This document shows, one piece after another, positions 35,371 through 46,027 of a stretch of DNA of 64,000 nt. The stretch lies in assembly GCA_028622995.1 (NCBI GenBank), contig JAJQJQ010000002.1:248001-312000 (forward strand), given 5' to 3'. The stretch is from Panagrolaimus kolymaensis (lineage: Eukaryota; Nematoda; Chromadorea; Rhabditida; Panagrolaimidae). The notes below the pieces were generated by a model that worked only from the letters and a program-made list of their open reading frames with translations, searched no databases and was not told the DNA's origin. Made by a program: the position numbers and the translations under genes. Numbering within the stretch: the stretch's first letter is position 1; each line of letters begins with the position of its first letter.

Positions 35371-36310
35371 TTAAAATAATGTAGGTAAAGTTTTTACAAA
35401 GAACGAATCAATTAAAGCTCTGGATCGCAAATCGCTCTAAAAAAATAATTTACAGTAATCATATTTTCAAAATAAAAGAAAAACTTACAATTCTAATAGG
35501 TTCTGCAACGCTATGAACAAGCGAATTTGCAACAATTTCTGATGCCGAATCCAAATCTATTCCAAGACCAACAGAAACATACAACCAATGAGATTTCTTA
35601 TTAGTTTTTAATATGCTTAAAATATGTCCAATACCATCAAGAGTTTTGGCTTTAACAATACAATTTGCTTTTTCGGTTTGTTCGAGTCGTTGATGAATTT
35701 CACGTTCAAATAATTGGATTTCTTCATAGGAATAACCAAAACGCATCAAAGGACCTGGAGTAAAATTCTTTGCAACTCCAATCGTTGGAATTCCTGTGAG
35801 AAGGGCGATATGACAAGCAAGGCCACCAACTAAAAATTCAAATTTTTAAGTTAACAAATAGAGAGAATAATTCTTACGCTTTGAATGATATTGTCCATTT
35901 CCATCAATCAACAACACATCAATTCGATGCTCATCTTTATGTTCATTTATTAATTCAGCAACAGGTTCAGCTTCACGAACAGCTAAATATTCAGGAATGT
36001 ATGGTCGAAAAAGACGAACTACTTTGTCCGCAAAGTACACAACCTAAAATCAAAGATACAGTTAGAAAAGTAAAAAAATATGGTTAAAACAAACCTCCAG
36101 AGTATCATACTTCAAAATGGAAAGGCTTACAACAGCCAAATCAGGATTCAATGGAAATGCAGAAATATCCGCTCCAGCAATAAATTTGACAGTTTTAGGA
36201 TCAAATTGAAGATCGACTTCTTTTTTAATTTTATTATGAATTTTGGCCTAAAATATTCGTTTCATAGTTTTTAGAAAATGATAGTAAACACAAAAAGATC
36301 TCACCTCCAT
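35371..36310 (-). CDS. ENDOV: Endonuclease V
   Basis: Five exons encode about 235 residues. Endonuclease V cleaves one nucleotide 3' of inosine; the animal enzymes act mainly on inosine-containing RNA. The metal and substrate motifs are kept: IAGADIS (catalytic Asp), YIPEYLAVREAEP (the Pro-Tyr-Ile-Pro wedge and catalytic Glu), DVLLIDGNGQYH (catalytic Asp), ACHIALLTGIPTIGVAKNF, YVSVGLGIDLDSA and EPIRISDLRSR. The last exon is read in the frame giving ISDLRSRALID before TAA at 35371. The best independent start is ATG at 36310 (Met-Glu, then AKIHNK), inside an exon that is also open in the ALG8 frame, so an ALG8-ENDOV fusion is possible (see findings). The preceding TTTTAG (minus strand, about 36332) could accept a spliced leader. 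Confidence 0.88.
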
Positions 36311-38463
36311 TCGATGACAATGGTTTTTAGCCCAAATGATTCTAAAACCTTCACAAAACACAGTAGAAAAGAATTGGACATATGATACAGCAACACCCAT
36401 AGCACAAATAAACGAAGTCAGCATTAAGGGAAGAAAACCCATTGAATCTTTGAAAAGTAACTAAAACACACATCTTTCAATTAAGTTTTCAGAAAAAGAG
36501 CACAAACCTGATGACATTGAACTTTATAAATTTCAAGCAAAATTACAGCTGTTGCAAACACGCAATTTGTCGTCGATACAATTTGAGAAAATGGAAGTCG
36601 ATATACCAATCTCAATAAGCAAACAAGTAAAACCAAATATGATATGGTAAGAGAATATTTGACAAGATCTTCGAGTGGAGTAAAAATCAATGAAAATTGA
36701 GTCACCGGAGTAATAATCGTTAGCAAAATAAAGGTATCAAGATATTTGAGATTCTAAAAATATGTAAGTAATTATATTAATGAACCAGTTAGTGACATAA
36801 TAATTAGATAAGTTGTGCATATCATGATTAATTTTTAGCTTACTGTCCATTTTTAGAAATTCGTAAACCATATTACGCTAACGCAAAAATTAACAAAGCA
36901 AGCACATTAGAAAACAAAAAATAAACTCACATCAAAAGCCAAAAGTATCATTGGGATATAAACAATAAGTAAGGCTTTCTCATGAACATGCCATCCAAAA
37001 AGAAAAAATGCATAACCACTTAAAATTGTTGAAATAAGAAGACGTTCTTTTTTGCTTGAAGGTTGAACAAAGAATAAAGGAACCAAAAAGACCATCGTTG
37101 CAACCAAAGTGTGAATGGGAGTAATATCGGGTAACACAGAATGAGAATATTCCTAAAAAAATTGAATATCTTACAGAAACTTTAAAACGAATGACAAACC
37201 TCAACGACACCCAAAATATACGTTGGAGCTTTAAAATTGCATTTTAAAAACATAGTTGTTTCGCAAAAACTTTTCAGCTTGAATAATGACAAAGTTTTGA
37301 AGAAAAAGTAATCCATAGTATTGTAAAGTGCCCAAAAGTTTGGAGCCCAATAAGAATGAGTCAAGCCACGTTTGAATGGGAATAAGCGAGATAGAATTTG
37401 TTGAATTGCTTCAATATCTCCTAAAAATAACATAAATCATCACAACAGCATAAATCCAATAAAACCCATACCAGCAGCGAAGAATGGTCCAAAAGAAAAA
37501 ATAACAGGAATCATAACAGCAAGACCCAATCCAAAAAGCCTTGAAATCGATCGAAAGTTGAATGGTGGCAGATATTCAAATAAGTAAAAGACGACCAAAG
37601 CTGGGACATAGTAAAGATAAATATGCTTGAAATTGAGTAAAATGGCAAAGAACAGTGCACCCTAAAACGTAAGATGATTAAAGTATATGGAAGGCGAGAC
37701 AAACAAGTAAATATCGTTCAGCAAAAATTGCAGAAAATGAAAGTAATAGAATACCATAAAGCATCGAATTGTATTGAAAATGGATATTGTCCAATATGAT
37801 TAAGCTCGGAGTAAATGCTAGAGTCACGAATAAAGCAAACTTCAATCGAATACGAATATTATCATTTGCCCAATGGTTGAGATTTATCAAAGCTTCAGCG
37901 ACAATGGCGGATGCAGCAATCTAAAAATAAGGTTTATAAAATGTTAATGTTAACAATGGTAAAACTTACGTATAAACAATCAACCACAATAACAGATAAT
38001 CTTTGAAATATCAAAACGGAATCAGTGAGTAATGGTTCTTCTTGTAAGGTAAGAATGTCTTCATCAATCACTTCAGCAATTAAAGACAATGTTCTCTCAA
38101 AATAAGCAAAAAATGGTGGGTAATCCAGTGTCCATTGAGAAACATTATTGTAATACCATTGAGAAAGAGGTTCTTTGTGAGTAACAGCCATCCAATTTCG
38201 ATGAACCTAAAACGCATCATTCATAACTTCAAGAAAAAAGTGATGTTACTAACCTCAAAATCTGTTGATACATAACATCGAAATAACATAATTTTAAGAA
38301 GAATTAGGAAGAAACATAGCATCCAAAAAATACGAAGATTCCATAGTTTTATTCTTTGAATCGGCTCATCAGGAATTCCATTTTCATCTTCATTTGGTGA
38401 TGGATCCAATGCATGATTTTCTGAATTTGTAATATTCTTTCTCTTTCTAATATCCGGTGGCAT
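36248..38463 (-). CDS. ALG8: ALG8, dolichyl-P-Glc:Glc1Man9GlcNAc2-PP-dolichol alpha-1,3-glucosyltransferase
   Basis: About nine exons encode a multi-spanning ER protein of about 530 residues. ALG8 adds the second glucose to the lipid-linked N-glycan precursor in the ER lumen. Diagnostic blocks: [38 protein letters not shown] (catalytic-loop Asp in LDYPPFF), [49 protein letters not shown] and [11 protein letters not shown]. These distinguish it from ALG6. The start MPPDIRKRK at 38463 is six bases after a TTTTTTAG acceptor. The C-terminus aligns with [14 protein letters not shown]; the first stop in frame is a TAG at 36248-36250, reached only if the last intron is retained, and that TAG is itself the acceptor used by ENDOV. 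The 3' boundary is therefore uncertain. Confidence 0.9.
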
Positions 38464-38992
38464 TATGCTAAAAAAGATACATTCATTAAAGGTATTTATT
38501 ATTACATTAAATGGATGATGCAACTAAGAAGGTTCATGAGCGACACAGTAAAAAGATGAAACACGAAATAAATGTAATAACTTCTTACAAACGAAAGAGC
38601 TGATAATTTTTCGATAACAAATGAAACTCTTCATTATGCTATTTAAATTTGAAGGATAGGAAATTCAACGCGACAACAAAGAAAAAAATAATAACAAAAA
38701 CTAAAGACATTGGAAAAAAAGTTGAACATCAAAAAGCTCAACGACCAACAAATTTAAAACTTTGGCAACTGAGAAACGCGAAGCCAAAAAAAACTTTAGG
38801 CATCCATTTGAAGGGCTCATTAATGGAATGATGAAGAAAAGGTTGAACGCATTTCAGTTAGTTGGTTAAAGAAAGTTCGATTTTGAAATTATAAAATATT
38901 ACAAAGAATTTTATTGACATCAAAGTAAAAAAAAAAGACAAATTAACAATGTAAAACATTTAACAACAAAAAAATGATAAAGAACAAGGATG
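38464..38992. other. Intergenic between CenH3-1 and ALG8
   Basis: About 530 bases. A TTTTTTAG acceptor at 38468-38475 on the minus strand fits a spliced-leader site for ALG8. No further exon is seen. Confidence 0.45.
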
Positions 38993-39983
38993 TTAAAAAT
39001 CTCGATGACCAAACATGGATAAAATGTGTCTCACAAGTTGAACATCTTCTATCTTCAATGTTACACGGTTAGCATGAGCGGAACAAAGATACGAACTTTC
39101 AAATAAGGTAATAAGTTTTGCTTCAGAAATCTGAAAAAATATAAAAATCATTAATAGAATTGAAACATGGTAAATAATGCGAAAAATATTTTATAAAAAA
39201 AACTTACATCCATTAACGCTTGAATAGCTTCCTTTTGAATTCGTATTCCTTTATTAGGTGCAACATCAGTCAATATTTCTTTTACCAATCGAGTAAATGG
39301 AGTAATCTTTAATAATCTTTTCGTTGTACGTTGTAGGAACCGAATTTCAGCCATTGCAGGAGGATCTTGTCGCCTTCGTTGTTCCACGCGAGGATGTCTT
39401 GTTTGTTGTTCCACATCAGCTATTGCATGCCTTATATTAGCATTTGATGACCTCGGATGACCACGAGAAGATGGCGTTGCTACAGGAGTTATTTGATTTC
39501 CATTTTCACCATAGTCAAAATCATTATCATTTCCAGCATCAAGATGTGATTGTTGACTTGAAAATTCATTATCATCTTCGACATCTTCAAATGGAGAACT
39601 TGTTGAATCAAAACTAATTGCTAAAATATAAAAACTATGTAAAATATCAGGTAATAAAAAGCATATGAATATAAACGTACGAGAAACACGAGCATCGAAA
39701 CGTTCATGTTGAGATCGTGGTTGAATTGGAGTTGAAGTTTGTTGAGTTGATGCTGGCTTATTTGACGTTGCTTGAACAGGTACAGGTGGAAGTTCTTGAG
39801 TTGGTGCAGCAGTCGCTTGAGAAGGTGGAAGTTCATCGCCTATAAAATAATTTTAGTAAATATAAAATGTTTAAAGTGTTAAAAAAAGTTACCCCATTGT
39901 TGTTGTGAAGGTTGAGAAAATAAGCTTTGACTACCATCGTAATTATTGATATCAAAATGATGAGGTTTGGCTTTCTCACGCAT
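38993..39983 (-). CDS. CENPA: Centromeric histone H3 variant (CENP-A/HCP-3 type), copy 1
   Basis: Four exons encode about 255 residues: a long, Lys-poor, Gln/Ser/Pro-rich tail and a C-terminal H3 fold. CenH3 replaces H3 in centromeric nucleosomes and recruits the kinetochore. The fold reads AMAEIRFLQRTTKRLLKIT, PFTRLVKEIL (helix 1), loop 1 [39 protein letters not shown], then VQLVRHILSMFGHRDF. Loop 1 is two residues longer than in canonical H3, as in CENP-A, and the Lys residues of the H3 tail are absent. An intron interrupts helix 2 after ALMD. The start MREKAKPHHFD at 39983 matches the start of copy 2, which supports it. It departs from copy 2 at HAN (instead of HAK) in loop 2. Confidence 0.88.
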
Positions 39984-40400
39984 TCCTGTTCTTTAGTATG
40001 AGAAGGAGATCGAAAAGAGATAAAAAAAACTTTTTGCGATTTTGTAATTTGCAAATATTTATCGAAAAAAGTCTCTCTCTTTTCGCTGCAAGATTTCCTT
40101 CAGAGAGCCAGCAAAAATTACCGGGGTTTTTAAAATTTATAAAAGAAACTTTTTTGATAATGTTTCAAGGTTTGTTGAAAAACTTTATCCACCAGTTTTT
40201 TTATACAAAAAAAAAACAAATCTTATGTAAGAAGCTATTATATAAATTAGTAATAGTATCAAAAGATAACTAAGCTTCTTTACATTTTTTAAACATTTTA
40301 TTCAATAGTACAATTAAATTCACAAATACTACGACAAAATATCTTATAAATTAGTTAGATCATGTAATGCCATTCATCCATCGATCAAGAGCTGCATCAT
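39984..40400. other. Intergenic between ACADM-like gene and CenH3-1
   Basis: About 420 bases, AT-rich; presumably the CenH3-1 promoter. No other feature is seen. Confidence 0.4.
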
Positions 40401-41638
40401 CTAAGCGAAAAAGTAAGTTCCATTATCTTTGAGTTTTTGAAGAAGTTGACGAGAGATAATCATACGTTGAACTTGTGATGTACCTTCATAAATTTGGAAG
40501 ATTTTTGAATCACGATAAAGTTTTTCGACAGGATATTCAGTATTGAATCCAGCTCCACCAAAAACTTGAACAGCATTGGATGCAGCTTCAACAGCGGTAT
40601 CAGCAGCAAATCGTTTAGCAATGGAAGCAAAATATGCTCCTCCACGTCCAAGTTCAACTTCTTGTGCAGATTTGTACGTCATTAAACGAGCTAATTCCAT
40701 GTTGGAAACCATATCAGCAAGAATAAATCCAATAGCTTGATGGAAGGCGATTGGCATGCCAAAAGTTTTACGTTCAAGAGCATATTTTGAAGCTTCATCA
40801 AGGCATCGAGCAGCAAGACCAACAGCTGCGGCAGCGACCGGTGGACGAGTTTTATCAAATGTTTTCATAGCAACTTTGAATCCTTCACCATGAGCTCCAA
40901 CAACTTGTGAAGCAGGAATTCGAACATCTTCAAAAGTGATTCCACGAGTATCAGAGCAACGTTGACCAAGGTTGATTTCCTAAAAAAAGAAGAGTAAAAA
41001 AAACAGGACATTAGCAAATAAACAATAAGCTAGCAACAAACATTAATAACACACCTTTTTGCCAATGATAATTCCAGCAGTATCAGCATCAACAGCAAAA
41101 GCAGTAAAGGCTTTACCAACTGGAGCTTTAGGATCACTTCTTGCTAATACGAAAAACCAATTAGCAACACCAGCATTGGTAATCCACATCTTTGAACCAT
41201 TCAAAATATATTCATCCCCTTTCTTTTCTGCTCTTGTTTTGATTCCAGCAACATCAGAGCCAGCACCAGGTTCAGTGACAGCATAAGCACACATAAGAGG
41301 TTCTTCAACTAAGCGAGAAAGAAACTTCTTTTTAACTTCTTCTGAACCAGCAATGATAAGAGGAGCAGAACCAAGACCATTTGCCATCATAGCTGTTCCC
41401 ATTCCAGTGCAACCATATCCAAATGCTTCGTCAATAACAACTTCAGCAACAAGATCTAAACCAGGACCACCACATGATTCAGGAATTGCAGAATTCAAAA
41501 GTCCAGCAGCATGAGCTTTCTTGACAATTTCCCATGGATATTCCATTGTTTTATCATAATGAGCTGCATTTGGAATTACTTCTTTTTTAACAAAATCTCT
41601 AGCAGTTTTTTGAAGTTCAATAAGTTCATGACTGAGGT
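40401..41638 (-). CDS. ACADM: Medium-chain acyl-CoA dehydrogenase (5' end not found)
   Basis: Two large exons encode about 390 residues of a mature MCAD-type enzyme. It oxidises medium-chain acyl-CoA to the trans-2-enoyl-CoA with FAD in mitochondrial beta-oxidation. Motifs: [98 protein letters not shown] and [15 protein letters not shown] with the catalytic Glu. This pattern is closer to MCAD than to SCAD or VLCAD. The upstream exon starts at a TTTTTAG acceptor at about 41640 with [14 protein letters not shown], so a first exon with the targeting peptide is expected, but I could not find it in the 180 bases up to the next gene. It ends at TAG 40401. Confidence 0.88.
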
Positions 41639-41819
41639 CTAAAAAGTTAACATAAAATTGGTAAATCGAACGATAACAGCAAATGATTAGTATCAAAAAA
41701 AAAAATTAAAAAAAACAAACACAAGAGATGCAAGCTGGTTAAAATTATATTAGTTTAATCAATTTACAAAGATATCATACATACAAGTTAAAGACAATTA
41801 CATATTACTTAAATAAATA

Positions 41820-42184
41820 TTAAACTTCAGAAATATCGTTATTGAACACCAATTTTCCACGAGAATGTCTTCGATCATTGCGCCATTTCAAGAGAAGAAA
41901 GATAAGCATTCCAATAACACTCAAAACGACCAAGCCGATTGTCATATTTCTTAAGTCCATGATGTAATCAGTCATTCGATGCATATCATCAGCAATCTAA
42001 AACCGATACTTTCATCATTAGCTATCCATAACCCAACAAAAAAATAACTAACCTGCATCATCTTAGGAACACCTTCATTGAACATAACATTGAAATCAGG
42101 CATAGGATTACCAAGATTTTCCATCATTGGAGCAGGAGCATGTTCAGGTTCAGGGAGAGTTGGAGTTGATTGAGAATTTCCCAT
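41820..42184 (-). CDS. Small MGNS-start membrane protein, copy A
   Basis: Two exons encode about 102 residues. It starts MGNSQS at 42184, a good N-myristoylation consensus (Gly2, Ser6). A Pro-rich stretch leads to PMPDFNVMFNEGVPKMMQ, then, after the intron, DDMHRMTDYIMDLRNM and one transmembrane helix (IGLVVLSVIGMLIFLLLKW) with a basic flank (RNDRRHSRGK). It ends DISEV. Copy B at 46028-46695 shares this order almost residue for residue. I do not recognise the family. It could be anchored at both ends to membranes, or the lipid could be alternative to insertion. The longer frame upstream lacks an ATG, and the MGNS start is shared with copy B, so the start is well supported. It lies 182 bases upstream of the ACADM-like exon on the same strand. 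Confidence 0.78.
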
Positions 42185-43313
42185 TTCTTCTTTCAATTTT
42201 GCGTTCGTTGAAGGCGGAGTCTTTCTCTTCTTTCCTGTTGGTTGTTAGTGATTACGATGAAGTAAGGATACGAAGTGATTAATCCTAAAAAAAGAAAATG
42301 TAAAATGAGTAAAACTTTTTAGCTTCAATTCAACAATTCCACGAGATAATTTACATAAACGGAAAACGGAAGTAGAAAAGAGGCATGATTTTATCAGCAA
42401 CAAACAAACATATAGGTTAAAAAAAAAGGAAGCTATTAATAGAGAAGGCATTATTTTAGAGGAATAAAATTTAGAAAAATATGTTTTAGCCAACATGAAA
42501 AAAGAAGCAGCGTTGATCCATTGAGAGAAAAAAAAAACAAAGAATGAAACGAAGAAGAAAGAAAATTCAAGCGCGAACGAAGAAAAAAAATGATGGAAGA
42601 GTTCCCCAAAAAAAAATGTGGAAGCGAGAAAAAAATTGATGGAAGCGAAGACGAAGAGCGCGAAATTGAAAATGTTTTTTGTGATTCACGTTGACTATCC
42701 ATAATAAAAAGAAAGCCTAAAATTAGGAGTACATACATATTTGATTTGATGATTTTATGGGTAAATGTTTGATAGTAACCTAAAAATGCAGATCACGAAT
42801 TGTGGTTTTTTTTTTGCTGATAATTTTCAGAACCATTAACTTTTTTTTAAATGGTTGATGTTTTACTTAACTTTATTCCATCCTTCGCTGGTTTGGTTTG
42901 ACAAAAAGCCTAGTTTCAAATAAAATGTTTACTATTTACTAAGGTTTACTAAGCCCAATATTATGATTGAAAAGTTTTTTATTGCTGCAAAATTTTCCAA
43001 ACGTCATAAAAATTTCTTTATTTTAGTTCAAAAAAAGGTAAGAATAGCTTTAATCATGGTGGATTTGCTTTTGTGTCGGTCAATTTATAGGCATCAAATG
43101 CATTAGTTATAAGATTTCATGATTTTTTTTTATAAAGGAGAGATAACACATTTATAAATAATCCGTACATACAAAGGAATGATTCATTGAATTTAAAGGA
43201 AGCATACCAAATAACAACAAGATTTTTTTTTGAAAAAGATGAAAAGCAAAAAGGAATAATATTATGTATGGATGAGAGCTGCAAATGCTTACAGAATCAT
43301 TTTTTTAAAAGCA
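42185..43313. other. Intergenic upstream of copy A membrane protein
   Basis: Holds the shared 18-base 5' element (listed) and AT-rich spacer. A frame beginning at 42496 on the minus strand starts with a basic and hydroxylated stretch but is not supported as an exon. Confidence 0.4.
42203..42220 (-). promoter_or_regulatory. Conserved 5' element of the MGNS genes, copy A
   Basis: An exact 18-base word (plus strand GTTCGTTGAAGGCGGAGT) lies about 20-35 bases upstream of the ATG. It recurs at the same place before copy B. It may be 5' UTR or promoter that was carried in the duplication. Confidence 0.6.
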
Positions 43314-44222
43314 TTAAATTCCTTGAAGACCCCAAATTGATAAAATTCTTCGAACCAACTGCACATCCGAAGCCATCAAAGTAACACGTTTAGCATGATT
43401 TGAACAAAGATATGAGCTTTCAAATAAGTTAAGAAGATATGCTTCACATGCCTTAAAACAAAAATTAATTAGAATGACTTTTTGTAAATTACGATAAAAC
43501 TCACATCCATTAACGCTCGAATAGCTTCAGTTTGAATTCGATATACACTATTGGGTGCAACAGCAGCCAAAATTTCTTTAACCACTCGACTAAATGGTGC
43601 AAGCTTTAATAAATTATTGGTTGTCCGTTGAAGCTGTCGAATTTCTCGCATTGCAACTGTACCAGGTTTACGTCTTTGAACATAACATTTCTTTCTATTC
43701 ATGCCTTTACGTCCTCTTAGGCGATTATGGTATGAACTGAAGCGATCAACGCCACCAGAAATAACTGTTGCTGAACCAATCGATTGATTTCGGCGATTAT
43801 AAAAGCTTCCATTATTTGATTGAATAGCCAAAGCAAGATGGTTGGGATATTGATGAGAGGACAATGATTCATTTTCATCAACTTCAAATCCACTTTCATG
43901 GCGTGGAATAGCTGAAGAGAGAACGTTAATGTGAAACACATTCATCAAAATTTTTAATCAAGATACTTACGAGAGAAATTATCGAAATCATTATATAAAT
44001 GGGCTTGTGATTGTCGAGGTCCTAATGGTGTTGAAGTTGCTTGACTATTTGGAAGTCCATCGCCTATAAAATAATTAACTTTTGCCAATAATTTAGAATA
44101 TTTTAAAAGTAAAAAAGCTCACTATATTGTTGTTGATCTTGACTGATGGGTTGTGTATATAATTGTTGACTTGGCGCATAGTTTTCCAAATCAATTGGAC
44201 GTGGAATAGCCTTTTGACGCAT
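43314..44222 (-). CDS. CENPA: Centromeric histone H3 variant (CENP-A/HCP-3 type), copy 2
   Basis: Four exons encode about 240 residues. The H3 fold reads [30 protein letters not shown], loop 1 [11 protein letters not shown] (two residues longer than H3, as in CENP-A), [32 protein letters not shown] and [16 protein letters not shown] before TAA at 43314. It keeps more H3-like residues than copy 1 ([15 protein letters not shown]). The tail is long and Ser/Asn/Gln-rich with an Arg/Gly patch ([11 protein letters not shown]). The start [11 protein letters not shown] at 44222 parallels copy 1 (MREKAKPHHFD), and all three introns fall at matching places, so the two are paralogues. C. elegans likewise has two CenH3 genes, but independent origins are possible. 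Confidence 0.87.
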
Positions 44223-46027
44223 TATTATTTAATCTAAACTATCAGCAACAATTTAATGGCAAAAAAAAGAGTTTCGATTAAAAGATTTTAATTTGAGCAA
44301 CCAAGCAAGGAAACAATTTAACGATTTAAAGAAATTTTATACCGCCTAATTTTTTCTTCGTGACAAGATTTTTTTAGCATCTGCGCGGCTTTAACCTTGT
44401 TGCTATCGACCTTTCTTATGTAAAGTCACTGTTTTCTCATAAATATCAATCCATGAGGAATAATTCACTTTGCATTAATATGACACATATTAATCCTTTA
44501 TCAAAAAGGACAAACTTTAGCATGTGTGAATGGTGAATTTGTTCGTCAGATGGATTATCTAAAAGTACATACATAGTGGCCAGCTCTAATTTGTTTTAAA
44601 AGAGTTTTTTTACTCATGCAAAATAGTGTAATAAATGGTATGTTTATGATTCTAAAAACAACTTCAAGCGCTACAATAATCTGATAAAGTTGTGATTTGC
44701 AATCAAAATTATTTACTTTTATTTATTTATCATTCTAACTAGGAGAATTATTCCAAAAGTACTCAACTAAATCAGTCGATGTCCTAAAAAGCTTTGCAAA
44801 AGTTTTCCTAGTTTTTTTCCACAAATTTTTGAGTTACATTAAACTCGTAAATTTTCACCATTGAAAAGGCTTTACGTTCCTTCAAATGCTTACACTTTTT
44901 TCTTTACATTTTTCATTTATTTCAATTACAAAAAATAGGAGTTTTTAACAAAATTACAAAAATATAAAATCTGTCATTATACCTTTTTGATACCCGTATT
45001 TTTTTCGATTATTCAAAAAGGCTTTTAAAAAAATTATAAAAAAACAATTCAAAAATCGCATTTAAAAAAAATCATAAAAAAAAAACAGTTGTCAAAAAAT
45101 ATGATAGATAAGAATTTGAAGAAATATTTCGTAAATTTTAATCGATTCTCTTGCTGGTTTGATTATTATTTATATGGATAAACAACATTGAGGAAGATGT
45201 ATGTATGTTCATGAATCAAAACTAAAAATAAATCAAAGATGGTATGTATTTGTTTATTGATCTGCATAAGGAAGGTCTTCGACCATGAGTTTCACAGGTG
45301 GACCAAATTTAGGGTTAAATGAAGCCTAAAGGGATTGAAATCGGGTTTTAAAATGAACAAAAAATTGGAAACTGTTGGGATTAGAAAATTAACCAAAACA
45401 CTGCAAAGATTTTGTGCCAAATTTATTGATGAGGGTAATTTATTAAACAAATCGGTTTAGCTTGATTTGTTTTTACAATTCTTTCGATCGTTGAATCATT
45501 TGTAATGAATGTATTGTGTAAAAATGGAGTACCAAGATATGCTTTTAATTTTTTTCATACTAAAAAGTCCAAAAACAAATGAAGAATCGAGTGAGCAATG
45601 TGTTTACTGCAATCAATGGAAATTGAAGCACATAAAATCGTTTTTCAGCTTGATGATGGATAATTCATGATTTCAAAAATATCGAAAAAGAACAACCCAT
45701 ACATATTTTACTTTTAAAAAAGCAACCATCAGTTACAGCTTTAAGTGTTAGACACCCATTTCAAAGTAAAATTTTTTTAATCTTTTCATTTACAAAGACA
45801 TTTTACAAAATTGGACAGGGTTATACTAACAATTAAAACATGTGCAAAAAAATATTGACTTTCCCGTAGTACAAAAAGATATGAATAAGAACGTTAGTAA
45901 AAAAAATCAATCAAAACAATTCAAAGGTAATGGTAAAAAAATTTTTTTTACCCGCGCATACAATAAAAGCAAACAGTATTAAATTAATATGGTATTTCAA
46001 TCAATCAATCAAAAGAAGAATAGTTAA
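44223..46027. other. Intergenic with one orphan exon
   Basis: About 1.8 kb between CenH3-2 and the copy B membrane protein. Apart from the candidate terminal exon at 45254-45325 (listed) I see no coding sequence. Confidence 0.4.
45254..45325 (-). pseudogene. Orphan terminal exon, possibly of a broken gene
   Basis: After a CTTTAG acceptor, 24 codons with well-balanced usage read ASFNPKFGPPVKLMVED and then LPYADQ before a TAA. It looks like a real C-terminal exon, but I found no upstream exons between it and 46028. I do not recognise the protein. It may be a gene remnant, or belong to a gene with a long intron. Confidence 0.4.

Noticed and set aside
42245..42496. Minus-strand frame starting with a basic, hydroxylated stretch that might be the ACADM targeting exon
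   Set aside because: No good donor follows the stretch, and the membrane-protein gene would have to lie within the intron on the same strand.
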